From contig DASTMB010000053.1 of assembly GCA_035714365.1 (NCBI GenBank), positions 1 through 62,153 on the forward strand: a stretch of DNA of 62,153 nt, in the 5' to 3' direction. The first letter of the stretch is position 1. Every line of letters starts with the position of its first letter. Under the pieces are notes generated by a model. It was not told the DNA's origin. It searched no databases and saw nothing but the letters and a program-made list of their open reading frames with translations. The stretch comes from Mycobacteriales bacterium (GTDB lineage Bacteria > Actinomycetota > Actinomycetes > BP-191). The translations under genes and the position numbers were made by a program. This document shows positions 40,191 to 47,829 of this stretch, piece by piece.

Positions 40191-41152
40191 GAGTCCAGCG
40201 CCAGGACGTAGCCGGCGGCGGCGTAGCCGCAGGGCGGGTGCTCGCAGTGGACGGCGTACGACGCGCCGGTGACGCCCTCGTACGTGCCGAACTGCGAGGC
40301 GGCGGTGACGTTGACGTAGCCGTCGTCCGAGCCGGGCAGCGGGTGGGCGAGCGGGTCGCGGCCGACGATGCTGCCGACCGACGACGAGTAGCCGGTGCAG
40401 GTGGGGCGGGCGGCGGCGACGGCGTCGGCCTGCGCCGAGCGGGAGCCGTACGCGCCGGGGCAGAGCGCGAAGTCGTACCCGCCGCCGCCGCGCACGTCGA
40501 CCGCGAGCACGACGCCGGCGAGCATCCGGCGGCCGAGCGTCGGCAGCGTCCACGCGCCCCGGTCGGCCTGGTACGCCGCCGACGTCGGCGGCGCGGGCGC
40601 CGGCGCGATCGGTGCCGCCGCGAACGGCACGGCGTACAGGTGCCCGACCTTCGTCACCTTCTCGGTGCCGTCGAAGCCGCGCAGCGTGTACGACACGGTC
40701 GACCCGGGCGGGCCGGCGAGCACGAGGACGTAGTCGCCGGGCTCGACGCGGGCGTTGGCGGGTGCCGAGTCGACGAGGGTGGCGTTGGGGCAGGTGTCCC
40801 GGCCGCAGGCGAACCGCGGCGTCACCGTCGCGGCCTCGAGCGCCGGGCCGGTGCCGTCCTCGCGGCGCAGCACGACCGCGCCCCAGCCGCCGGTGGTGGT
40901 GAAGTCGAAGCGGCGGGTGTCGGCCGGGTGCGGCGCGTCCAGCGCCTTCCGCAGCCGGACGTGCACGAGCGAGCTGGCCCGGCCGGTGACGGCGAACGCC
41001 GCGTCGGCGACGACGACGGGGTTGCCCGGGTGGCCGGGGGGCGGCCCCGGCACGGCGGACGGGCGGCGGGCCGCGACGGCGCCCACGCCGGTCGCGAGCA
41101 CGCAGGCGAGGCCGGCCGCCACGAGCGCGGCCGGCCTCGCCTGGGACGTCAT
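40187..41152 (-). CDS. Secreted hypothetical protein
   Basis: 321-aa exported protein. Signal peptide AALVAAGLACVLATGVGAVA with cleavage after about residue 28. The mature part has two beta-rich regions: about 45-170 (DAAFAVTGRASSLVHVRL, FDFTTTGGWGAVVLRRE, GDYVLVLAGPPGSTVSYTL) and about 200-321 (YDFALCPGAYGSRSAQADA, YVNVTAASQFGTYEGVTG), with six Cys likely in disulphides. It resembles pre-peptidase-type domains (EPGDYVLVLAGP). It is coupled to the VWA gene and is probably part of the same surface complex. No named family is assigned. Confidence 0.75.
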   Translation of the reverse strand: MTSQARPAALVAAGLACVLATGVGAVAARRPSAVPGPPPGHPGNPVVVADAAFAVTGRASSLVHVRLRKALDAPHPADTRRFDFTTTGGWGAVVLRREDGTGPALEAATVTPRFACGRDTCPNATLVDSAPANARVEPGDYVLVLAGPPGSTVSYTLRGFDGTEKVTKVGHLYAVPFAAAPIAPAPAPPTSAAYQADRGAWTLPTLGRRMLAGVVLAVDVRGGGGYDFALCPGAYGSRSAQADAVAAARPTCTGYSSSVGSIVGRDPLAHPLPGSDDGYVNVTAASQFGTYEGVTGASYAVHCEHPPCGYAAAGYVLALDS

Positions 41153-41192
41153 GCGGGAGATGTTCTCCTCCGGTGGGCGGACGCCCTTCCTG

Positions 41193-41615
41193 CTAGGACG
41201 CGAGGATCACCGGGGAGGTCGTGCACGCCGAGTTCGTGGCGGCGGTGCAGACGGTCGTGACGGTGAACACGTCGAACACGTTGTCGAACAGCGTGCGCTG
41301 CCCGCCGACCGCGTGGACCTCGAAGGCGGCCGGGGCGGTCGGGCTGCCGAGGTCGGCGGCGATGTGGCAGGTGTTGGTGTTGGTGCAGCCGGCGGTGCGC
41401 GGGCCGACCGAGTCGACGCGGACGATGTCGATGTCGAACTTCTCGGTCGCGTTGTCGAGGCTGGTCACGCTGACGGTGGCGCCGTAGCTGCCGGCGTCCA
41501 GCGTCACGGTGATCTTGATGTGCTCGGTCGGGATCGCGTGGCTGGTGGCCGGGGTGAGCGCGACGGCGGCGGCGGCGAGGCCGGTGGCGGCGAGGCGGGC
41601 GAAGCGGTGGTTCAC
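41193..41615 (-). CDS. Small secreted Cys-containing protein
   Basis: 140-aa exported protein, first gene of the VWA surface operon. Signal peptide LAATGLAAAAVALTPATSHA, then a beta-rich mature domain: IKITVTLDAGSYGATVSVTS, NATEKFDIDIVRVDSVG, CTNTNTCHIAADLGSPT, FDVFTVTTVCTAATNSACTT. Four Cys form two close pairs. GTG at 41615 with GGAGG about 6 nt upstream. The gene is 40 bp ahead of the next in the operon. Possibly a structural subunit or pilin-like protein; this is a guess from size and gene order. Confidence 0.72.
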   Translation of the reverse strand: MNHRFARLAATGLAAAAVALTPATSHAIPTEHIKITVTLDAGSYGATVSVTSLDNATEKFDIDIVRVDSVGPRTAGCTNTNTCHIAADLGSPTAPAAFEVHAVGGQRTLFDNVFDVFTVTTVCTAATNSACTTSPVILAS

Positions 41616-41646
41616 GAATCCTCCAGATCGGGGCGGAACGGGGCCA

Positions 41647-41683
41647 CGGTGCCCCGCCGGAGCATGGATGCGGCGGGGCACCG
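41647..41683. promoter_or_regulatory. 13-bp hairpin in divergent region
   Basis: CGGTGCCCCGCCG (41647-41659) pairs perfectly with 41671-41683 across an 11-nt loop, in the 163-bp region between two divergent secreted-protein genes. It may be in the 5' leader of the leftward operon or be an operator; no terminator role is expected there. Confidence 0.45.
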
Positions 41684-41778
41684 GAAAGGTTGACCGCCCG
41701 GCCGACAGGACTTTTCGCGGCGCCGCCCGAATCCAGGAGGGGTACGCCGTCGTTCCCGTCGTCATGGAGAGGGCTCCC

Positions 41779-42999
41779 GTGCGCCTGCGCCCGGCACTGC
41801 TCTGCGCGGCCCTCGCGCTGGGCGCGGCGGCGTTCCCGGCGCGCGCGGCGGCGCCCGCGCGGCCCGACCCGTGCACGGTCTCCTACGCCGCGCCCACCGG
41901 CGACGGCCCGTCGTACTACGCCGGCCCGACCGACCCGGACGTCGACGTCACCGGCGTCACCTGGCGCGTGACGGCGACGGACGTGGTCGTGGTGGCTCGC
42001 GTCGCGAAGCTCGCCGACCGGCCCGCGGCCGCGTGGGGCGACGAGTTCGAGGCGGTTGTGGACGACCGCGCGAGCGGGACCCGGGTGTCGTTCGGCTACT
42101 TCCGTTCGCTCTCCGGCGGCGGCCCGACGTTCTTCGGCGGGAAGGTCCCCGCCGCCGCCAACCCGGCCGGCGCCACCTGGTCCGCGTACCCCGGCGGCCC
42201 GACGCACCTGCTCGCCGACTTCGACCTCGCCCGGAGCCAGGTGACGCTGACGATCCCGCGCACCGACCTGGAGACGGCGTTCGGCAAGCGGCTGAACGCC
42301 CTCTCGCTCACCGTGCTGGGCGTCAACACGTACCTGATGGACCCGGCGTACGACCCGGTCATGGCCGACTGGGGCAAGGCGGCGGTCGACCCGCGCGTCA
42401 CCACGCTGAACGTCGCCGCCTGCGACCGCTGGCTCGCCGCGCGCGGCGCCCGCGCGCCCGCCGCGTCGCCGTGCGCCGTCTCGGTCGTCGCGGTGACCGG
42501 TGACGAGACGTCGCGGACGAGCGACGTCGTGCCGACCCGGGACGACAGCGTCGACGTGGCGCGGGTGACGTACGCGGTCACGGCCAAGGACGTGGTCGTG
42601 ACCATCCGGCTGGCGCGGCTGACCGACCGGCCGCTCGTCGGGACCGGTCAGGGGTACCACGCGCTGTTCGTCAACCGCGGCCAGGTGGTGCGGTTCGGCG
42701 TCACCCGCGACGCCGCGTCCGGCACCACGGTCCGCCAGGTCGGCGGCCGCTCGATCGCGCCGGGCGTCGTCCGGGCGAACGTCGACACCGCGCGGTCGCT
42801 CGTGACGCTGACCGTGCCGCGCGCGGCGCTGGCGACGGCGTTCCTGCTGAAGGACACCCGCTCGCTGGTGCTGTCCGACCCGGGCGCGGTGGCGTTCTGG
42901 ACGGCCAACGGCGAGTCGTTCGCGACCGCCGACGGCGACGCGGCCGCGAGGGGCCGCGTGCTGTCGTTCGCCGCCTGCGACAGGGCGGCGCGCCGGTAG
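41779..42999 (+). CDS. Secreted protein with two tandem homologous domains
   Basis: 406-aa exported protein. Signal peptide RLRPALLCAALALGAAAF. Two repeats of about 185-195 residues: repeat 1 has DPCTVSYAAPTGDGPSYYAG, VTWRVTATDVVVVARVAKL, RSQVTLTIPRTDLETAFG; repeat 2 has CAVSVVAVTGDETSRTSDV, VTYAVTAKDVVVTIRLARL, RSLVTLTVPRAALATAFL. The same fold occurs in domain 1 of the protein at 37765-38694. The start is GTG 41779 with GGAGAGGG upstream; the ATG at 41764 would put the purine run inside the gene. Divergent from the VWA operon. Function unknown. Confidence 0.8.
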   Translation: MRLRPALLCAALALGAAAFPARAAAPARPDPCTVSYAAPTGDGPSYYAGPTDPDVDVTGVTWRVTATDVVVVARVAKLADRPAAAWGDEFEAVVDDRASGTRVSFGYFRSLSGGGPTFFGGKVPAAANPAGATWSAYPGGPTHLLADFDLARSQVTLTIPRTDLETAFGKRLNALSLTVLGVNTYLMDPAYDPVMADWGKAAVDPRVTTLNVAACDRWLAARGARAPAASPCAVSVVAVTGDETSRTSDVVPTRDDSVDVARVTYAVTAKDVVVTIRLARLTDRPLVGTGQGYHALFVNRGQVVRFGVTRDAASGTTVRQVGGRSIAPGVVRANVDTARSLVTLTVPRAALATAFLLKDTRSLVLSDPGAVAFWTANGESFATADGDAAARGRVLSFAACDRAARR

Positions 43000-43012
43000 G
43001 ACGGCCCGCCGC

Positions 43013-43018
43013 TATGCT
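43013..43018 (+). promoter_or_regulatory. -10 box of leaderless GT39-like transcript
   Basis: TATGCT ends 7 nt before the ATG at 43026. It overlaps an alternative ATG at 43014, so it argues for 43026 as the true start. Confidence 0.5.
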
Positions 43019-43025
43019 CGCCGCG

Positions 43026-45017
43026 ATGAGCAGCGACGAGGCGGCCGCGCCCCCGCCGCCCCCCACTCTCACGACCGCCGACCTCGCGGCGTTCCTCCCC
43101 GCGCTCGCCGTCGCCGTCGTCGCCGTCTGCTCGCTGGCGCTCGCCCACGCGCACCACCACTCGTTGCCGGCCGTCCTGCTGGCGAGCGCGGCGGTGCTCG
43201 CGCTGCTCGGCCTGCTGCTCGCCCGCGTCGCGCGGCCGCGGCTGGTGGGCGACCGCGGCGGGCTGGTCGCGGTGCTGGCGTGCGGGGCGCTCGCGGCGGT
43301 GATGTTCCTGCCGGGGTTCTCCTACGGCGTCTCCGACAAGGACCCGGGCGGCTACGTCGCCCACTCCGTGGAGATCGCGCGCGGCGGCTCGTACTCGTTC
43401 ACCGACCCGGCGCTGGCCGACCCCGAGCTGAAGGTGCAGTACTCGTCGCCGGGGGCGCGGCTGCCCGGCGTGTGGATCCGCAACGCGGACTCCGGGCTGA
43501 TAGTTCCGCAGTTCTACCACCTGTGGCCGGCGCTGCTGGCGACCGGCTACGACGTCGCCGGCTTCGGCGGGATCACCGCCACGACGCCCCTCGTCGGGGT
43601 CGCCGTGGTGATGGCGCTGGTCGGGCTGTTACGCCGCGTCGGGGGTCTCGGCGCCGGCGTGATCGGCGGCGTGCTGCTCGCCACGAACATGCTCCAGGTC
43701 TGGCAGGCGAAGTACCCGACGAGCGAGGTGCTCGCCGAGCTGCTGTTCGTCGGCGCGCTGCTCGCCGTCGTCGTCGCCGCGCAGGAACGCTGGCGCCCCG
43801 CGGCGTTCCTCGCGTCGGTCCTCGCCGGCATCGGCTTCCTCGGCCGCGCCGACGGCTGGCTGATCGTCATGCTCGCCGCCGCCACCCTCGCCGCGCTCGC
43901 CGTCACGCGCCGCGCGGACGGCGAGGTGCTGTGGGGTGTCGCCGGGCTCGCGCTGGTGCTGCCGTACGGGCTGTGGCAGGCGTACGCCGCCGCCGTCTCC
44001 TACACCGTCGGCAACGGCGTCCCGTCGCTGCGCAAGACGCTGCTGCTGCTCGCGCTGCTCGCGCTCGGCGCCGCCGGCGCGCGGGTGCTGCTGCGGCGAC
44101 CGGTCGCCTGGCTGCTCGGCACGTTCGCGCGGCCGCGCGCGCAGGTCGTCACCGGCTTCGCGGTCTGCGCGTTCTACGGCCTGCTGCTCGCGCTCGGCTT
44201 CCTGCGGCCGCGGCTGTTCGGCGCCGAGTACTTCGTCTACCAGGGCCGCCGCTATCCGTCGTACGACGAGCTCAACCTGCACCGGCTGGCGTGGTTCGTG
44301 TCCGTGCCGGGCTTCGCGCTCGCCGGGCTCGGGCTCGCCGCCGTCGCGCTGCGGCGCTGGCGCACCGCCGCGTGGGCGGTGATCCTGCCGACGCTGCTGC
44401 TGCTGCCGGTGTTCGCGTACAAGGCGCACAACTCCACCCGGCTGATGTGGTGGGCGCGCCGCTACGTCTCCAACGTCCTCCCCGGGCTGATGGTGCTCAT
44501 CGCGCTGGCGCTGGCGTTCGGGCTGGCCTGGCAGTGGCGCGGGCGGCGGCCGCTGCGGGTGCCCGCCGTGCTCGCGGCGGTGGGGCTGTGCGCGTTCTTC
44601 CTCTCCGAGTCGCTGCCGCTACGGAGCCACGACGAGTGGCACGGGTCGTTCGGCGTCGCCGAACGCCTCTCCCGCCTCGCCGGCGACGAGCGCGGCGTCT
44701 TCCTGTGGCAGCAGCCGGTGTCCTGCTGCGCCGCGCCGACGACGTTGTGGGCGACGCCGGTCTGGCTGGAACGCGGCGAGCTCTCGGTGCTGATGCCGCG
44801 CGAGGGGCAGCAGGCGTACGTCGACTCGTACCGCGAGGCGTTCCGCGACGACCCGGTCTTCGTGGTGTGGGCGGGCACCGACCGGCCGCCGGTGCGCGGG
44901 CTGATCCTGGTCGACCACCTGACGGGGACGCTGCCGTTCTGGGAGGAGAGCGACGTCAAGCGCCCCGACCACGCGCTGACGATCCCGTACGACTTCAGCG
45001 TCTACCGCGTGGCGTAG
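43026..45017 (+). CDS. Polytopic membrane glycosyltransferase (GT39/ArnT-like)
   Basis: 663-aa protein with about a dozen membrane helices, of the PMT/ArnT type that uses a polyprenyl-phosphate sugar to glycosylate a target outside the membrane. After the first helices comes an extracytoplasmic loop with acidic residues SYGVSDKDPGGYVAHSVEIA, where the catalytic Asp is expected. Other segments: PQFYHLWPALLATGYDV, GIGFLGRADGWLIVMLAAAT, STRLMWWARRYVSNVLPGLM. The C-terminal soluble part (about 550-663) contains SCCAAPTTLWATPVW. The start at 43026 follows from the -10 box. Substrate unknown; it may decorate the wall polymer or proteins. Confidence 0.82.
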   Translation: MSSDEAAAPPPPPTLTTADLAAFLPALAVAVVAVCSLALAHAHHHSLPAVLLASAAVLALLGLLLARVARPRLVGDRGGLVAVLACGALAAVMFLPGFSYGVSDKDPGGYVAHSVEIARGGSYSFTDPALADPELKVQYSSPGARLPGVWIRNADSGLIVPQFYHLWPALLATGYDVAGFGGITATTPLVGVAVVMALVGLLRRVGGLGAGVIGGVLLATNMLQVWQAKYPTSEVLAELLFVGALLAVVVAAQERWRPAAFLASVLAGIGFLGRADGWLIVMLAAATLAALAVTRRADGEVLWGVAGLALVLPYGLWQAYAAAVSYTVGNGVPSLRKTLLLLALLALGAAGARVLLRRPVAWLLGTFARPRAQVVTGFAVCAFYGLLLALGFLRPRLFGAEYFVYQGRRYPSYDELNLHRLAWFVSVPGFALAGLGLAAVALRRWRTAAWAVILPTLLLLPVFAYKAHNSTRLMWWARRYVSNVLPGLMVLIALALAFGLAWQWRGRRPLRVPAVLAAVGLCAFFLSESLPLRSHDEWHGSFGVAERLSRLAGDERGVFLWQQPVSCCAAPTTLWATPVWLERGELSVLMPREGQQAYVDSYREAFRDDPVFVVWAGTDRPPVRGLILVDHLTGTLPFWEESDVKRPDHALTIPYDFSVYRVA

Positions 45018-45031
45018 CCCCCCGGACAGAA

Positions 45032-45083
45032 CGCTTCCCGGAAGCGGGCCGTGCGGGGAGAAAGCGCGGAACGCTTCCCGATC
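45032..45083 (-). repeat. Dispersed intergenic repeat, copy B
   Basis: 52-bp element in the space between the convergent GT39-like and acyltransferase genes. Same orientation as copy A; its reverse complement matches copy D at 43 of 52 positions. Confidence 0.8.
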
Positions 45084-45107
45084 ACCCGCACGCCGGGCCG
45101 CCCGCGC

Positions 45108-45773
45108 CTACGTCCAGGAGTCGGCGCGGCCGACGACCTTCGCCGGAACGCCCGCCACGATCGCGCCGGCGGGCACGTCGCGGGTGACCACGGCGCCGGC
45201 CGCGACGATCGCGCCGTCGCCGATGGTCACGCCCTTGAGCACGATCGCGCCGGTGCCGACCCACACCCGGTCGCCGATCACGACCGGCGCCGTCATCGGC
45301 TGCACCGCGCCGTCGACGGTGATCGCGTGGAAGTCGTTGTCGAGCACCTGCACGTCCCACGACAGCGTGCAGTCGCGGCCGATCGTCACGGAGGTGCCGA
45401 CGAGGATCTTGGTGAGGCCGTTGACGTTGGTGCCGTGGCCGATGCGCAACGTCCCGGCGTCGACGACGACGCGCACCCCGCGCTGCAACGACACCAGGCC
45501 GTCGCAGGCGAACACCGCGCCTTCACGCACCCGGATCACCGACGTGTCGTCGGACGACGTCATGCCGAACGACGCCAGCCCGACGCGCAGCGCACCACCT
45601 GGGGCCACGAGAATCCGGGAGGCGCCGTCGATCACGGTGCGGGAGCCGACCCAGATGGACCGCTTGCCGAGGACGCGGTGCCGCAGCACCCCGCCGTAGA
45701 ACGCGCGGCGCGACGTCTCCCGGCCCGGCCGGAGGTCGCGCACGTAGCGCCGGTACACGCGGAAGTCGCCCAC
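45108..45773 (-). CDS. Hexapeptide-repeat acyltransferase
   Basis: 221-aa left-handed beta-helix protein of the NodL/LacA/WcaF class, which O-acetylates sugars with acetyl-CoA. Hexapeptide-like coils run from about residue 40: [46 protein letters not shown], and the final [20 protein letters not shown]. The active-site loop is [15 protein letters not shown] with His, and the C-terminal tail is [13 protein letters not shown] at 45773 with TAATCT 8 nt upstream. Divergent from the GT2 gene across 26 bp; likely acetylates the polymer or its precursor. Confidence 0.88.
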   Translation of the reverse strand: MGDFRVYRRYVRDLRPGRETSRRAFYGGVLRHRVLGKRSIWVGSRTVIDGASRILVAPGGALRVGLASFGMTSSDDTSVIRVREGAVFACDGLVSLQRGVRVVVDAGTLRIGHGTNVNGLTKILVGTSVTIGRDCTLSWDVQVLDNDFHAITVDGAVQPMTAPVVIGDRVWVGTGAIVLKGVTIGDGAIVAAGAVVTRDVPAGAIVAGVPAKVVGRADSWT

Positions 45774-45781
45774 GGCAGGGC

Positions 45782-45791
45782 AGATTAGACT
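45782..45791. promoter_or_regulatory. Interlocked bidirectional -10 boxes
   Basis: AGATTAGACT contains TAATCT on the minus strand (45787-45782, 8 nt before the GTG at 45773) and TAGACT on the plus strand (45786-45791, 8 nt before the GTG at 45800). The two boxes share two bases, so both genes may start from one DNA site, each with a leaderless transcript. Confidence 0.6.
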
Positions 45792-45799
45792 GCCGCACC

Positions 45800-46789
45800 G
45801 TGACCACCGCCACCACCACGTCCGCGACGACGCGTGCCCGCAGGGCACCGGCCAAGACGCTGGCGCCCGCGCCGGCCACCGAGCCGGCGGAGGAGCGGGT
45901 CGACGTCACCGTCGTGCTGCCCTGCTACAACGAGGTGGGGCACGTCGTCGCGGAGCTGGAGCGGATCGACGCCGCGCTCGGCGCGAGCCCGTACACGTAC
46001 GACCTGGACGTCTACGACGACTGCTCCAGCGACGGCACCCGCGAGCTGCTGGCGGAGGTGGCGGCGAGCGGGCGGTTCCCGCGGCTGCGCTACTTCCCGC
46101 GCGCCCGCAACGGCGGCTCCGGCACGATCCGCCGCATCGGCAGCCAGCACGCGCGCGGCGAGTTCGTGGTGTGGACCGACGCGGACATGACGTACCCGAA
46201 CGAGCGGATCCCCGAGCTGGTCGACCTGCTCGCCAACGACGACGCGTACGACCAGGTGGTGGGCGCGCGCACGACGGAGGAGGGCACGTACAAGCTCCTC
46301 CGCGTCCCGGCGAAGTGGGTGATCCGCAAGATCGCCGAACGCCTCACCGGCACGAAGATCCCGGACCTGAACTCCGGGCTGCGGGCGTTCCGCCGCGAGG
46401 TGTCGCTGCCGTACCTGCCGCTGCTGCCACCGGGCTTCTCGTGCGTGACGACGCTGACGGTGTCGTTCCTGTCTAACGCGCACGACGTCCAGTACGTGCC
46501 GATCGACTACGCGAAGCGCGCCGGCCGGTCGAAGTTCCACTTCACGAAGGACGCCTACCGCTACATCCTCCAGGTGCTGCGGATGGTCATGTACTTCAAC
46601 CCGCTCAAGGTCCTCATGCCGCTGGCGCTGTGGATCCTCGGCCTCGGCACGGCGAAGCTCGTCTACGACTTGGTGGCGCACCCGTTCCGGATCACCGGGT
46701 CGACCGTGCTGACGGTGGTGACCGGCTTCCAGATCGCGGCGCTGGCGCTGATCGCGGACCTCATCGTGCGGTCCCGCCAGCAGCGCTGA
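45800..46789 (+). CDS. Polyprenyl-phosphate sugar synthase-like glycosyltransferase family 2
   Basis: 329-aa GT-A enzyme resembling dolichyl/polyprenyl-phosphate mannose or glucose synthases. Core: [57 protein letters not shown] with the metal-binding D-x-D, and [20 protein letters not shown]. Two C-terminal membrane helices follow ([18 protein letters not shown] and [19 protein letters not shown]). The product could be the lipid-linked donor for the GT39-like enzyme encoded at 43026. A Thr/Ala-rich N-terminal extension of about 30 residues is unusual. GTG start fixed by the -10 box. Confidence 0.9.
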   Translation: MTTATTTSATTRARRAPAKTLAPAPATEPAEERVDVTVVLPCYNEVGHVVAELERIDAALGASPYTYDLDVYDDCSSDGTRELLAEVAASGRFPRLRYFPRARNGGSGTIRRIGSQHARGEFVVWTDADMTYPNERIPELVDLLANDDAYDQVVGARTTEEGTYKLLRVPAKWVIRKIAERLTGTKIPDLNSGLRAFRREVSLPYLPLLPPGFSCVTTLTVSFLSNAHDVQYVPIDYAKRAGRSKFHFTKDAYRYILQVLRMVMYFNPLKVLMPLALWILGLGTAKLVYDLVAHPFRITGSTVLTVVTGFQIAALALIADLIVRSRQQR

Positions 46790-46791
46790 CC

Positions 46792-47772
46792 GTGACGGCG
46801 GACGCGGCGGTCGAGGACCCGCCGCAACGCCCGCCGCGCCGGCCGCTGCGGACGGCGTTGCGGGTGGGCTTCGCGGTCCTCTGCCTCGGCGGCCTGGCGG
46901 CCGCGACGGTGTCGCAGTGGTCGCACGTCCGCGACACGGTCGGGTCGGTGTCGGTGGCGGCGCTGGTGGCGGCGTTCGCGGCGACGGCGGTGGGGGTGCT
47001 GTTCGCGCTGCTGTCGTGGCGGGCGGTGCTCGCCGACCTCGGCTCGCCGTTGCGCCTCAAGCACGCGGTCGGCATCTTCGGCATCGGCCAGCTCGGCAAG
47101 TACCTGCCGGGCAGCCTGTGGCCGGTCGTCGCGCAGATGGAGCTGGGCCGCGAGCACGGCGTCCCGCGCAAGCGGAGCGCGGTCGCGGCGCTGCTCGTCA
47201 TCGTCGTGGCGCTGACGGCGGGCGGGCTGCTGTCGGCGGCGACGCTGCCGTTCGCGGCGCGCGAGGCGCTGGGGCCGTACCGGTACGTGTTCCTCGTGCC
47301 GGCGGTGGGCCTGCTGCTGCTCTGGCCGAAGGTGTTCAACGCCGTCGCCAACCGCGGCCTGCGCCTGCTCCGCCGCGCCCCCCTCGACCGCGGCCTCAGC
47401 CTGCCGGGGATGGCCACGGCGCTGGGCTGGGCGGTGGCGCAGTGGGCCTGCTGGGGCGTCGCGGTGTGGGCGCTGGGCCGGGGGCTGCCGGGCGCGCACG
47501 GGCCGTTGCTGGCGCTGTCGCTGGGCGCGTACGCGCTGGCCTGGTCGGCGGGGTTCCTGTTCCTCGTCGCGCCGGCGGGCGCCGGCGTGCGCGAGGGGGC
47601 GCTGGTGCTGCTGCTGGCGGCGTCGCTGTCGACCGAGCAGGCGCTCGGTGTCGCGCTGCTGGTGCGGCTGCTGACGACCGTGGCGGACGTGGGCTGGGGA
47701 CTTGTTGCCGTTGGGACTGTTGTGACGCGTGGGAAACGGGGTCAAGATAGCGGGACGCCCCGCCGACGTTGA
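46792..47772 (+). CDS. Lysylphosphatidylglycerol synthase TM-domain/flippase-like protein
   Basis: 326-aa membrane protein of the UPF0104/LPG_synthase_TM family. About eight helices, e.g. ALRVGFAVLCLGGLAAATV, VAALVAAFAATAVGVLFAL, AALLVIVVALTAGGLLSAAT, YVFLVPAVGLLLLWPKV, ALGWAVAQWACWGVAVWALG, SAGFLFLVAPAGAGVREGAL. The family signature GIGQLGKYLPGSLWPVVAQM is present. Members near DPM-like GTs are proposed to flip or present lipid-linked sugars. No LPG catalytic domain. It begins 2 nt after the GT2 stop, so it is in the same operon. Confidence 0.88.
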   Translation: MTADAAVEDPPQRPPRRPLRTALRVGFAVLCLGGLAAATVSQWSHVRDTVGSVSVAALVAAFAATAVGVLFALLSWRAVLADLGSPLRLKHAVGIFGIGQLGKYLPGSLWPVVAQMELGREHGVPRKRSAVAALLVIVVALTAGGLLSAATLPFAAREALGPYRYVFLVPAVGLLLLWPKVFNAVANRGLRLLRRAPLDRGLSLPGMATALGWAVAQWACWGVAVWALGRGLPGAHGPLLALSLGAYALAWSAGFLFLVAPAGAGVREGALVLLLAASLSTEQALGVALLVRLLTTVADVGWGLVAVGTVVTRGKRGQDSGTPRRR

Positions 47773-47829
47773 GAGACGGGGCCGTCCGCCACGCGCCCGT
47801 TACGCCGAACGCCGTACGAGGAGGTCCGC

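Noticed and set aside
46792-47772. Lysylphosphatidylglycerol synthetase activity
   Set aside because: Only the membrane domain is present; the catalytic C-terminal domain of MprF-type proteins is absent.
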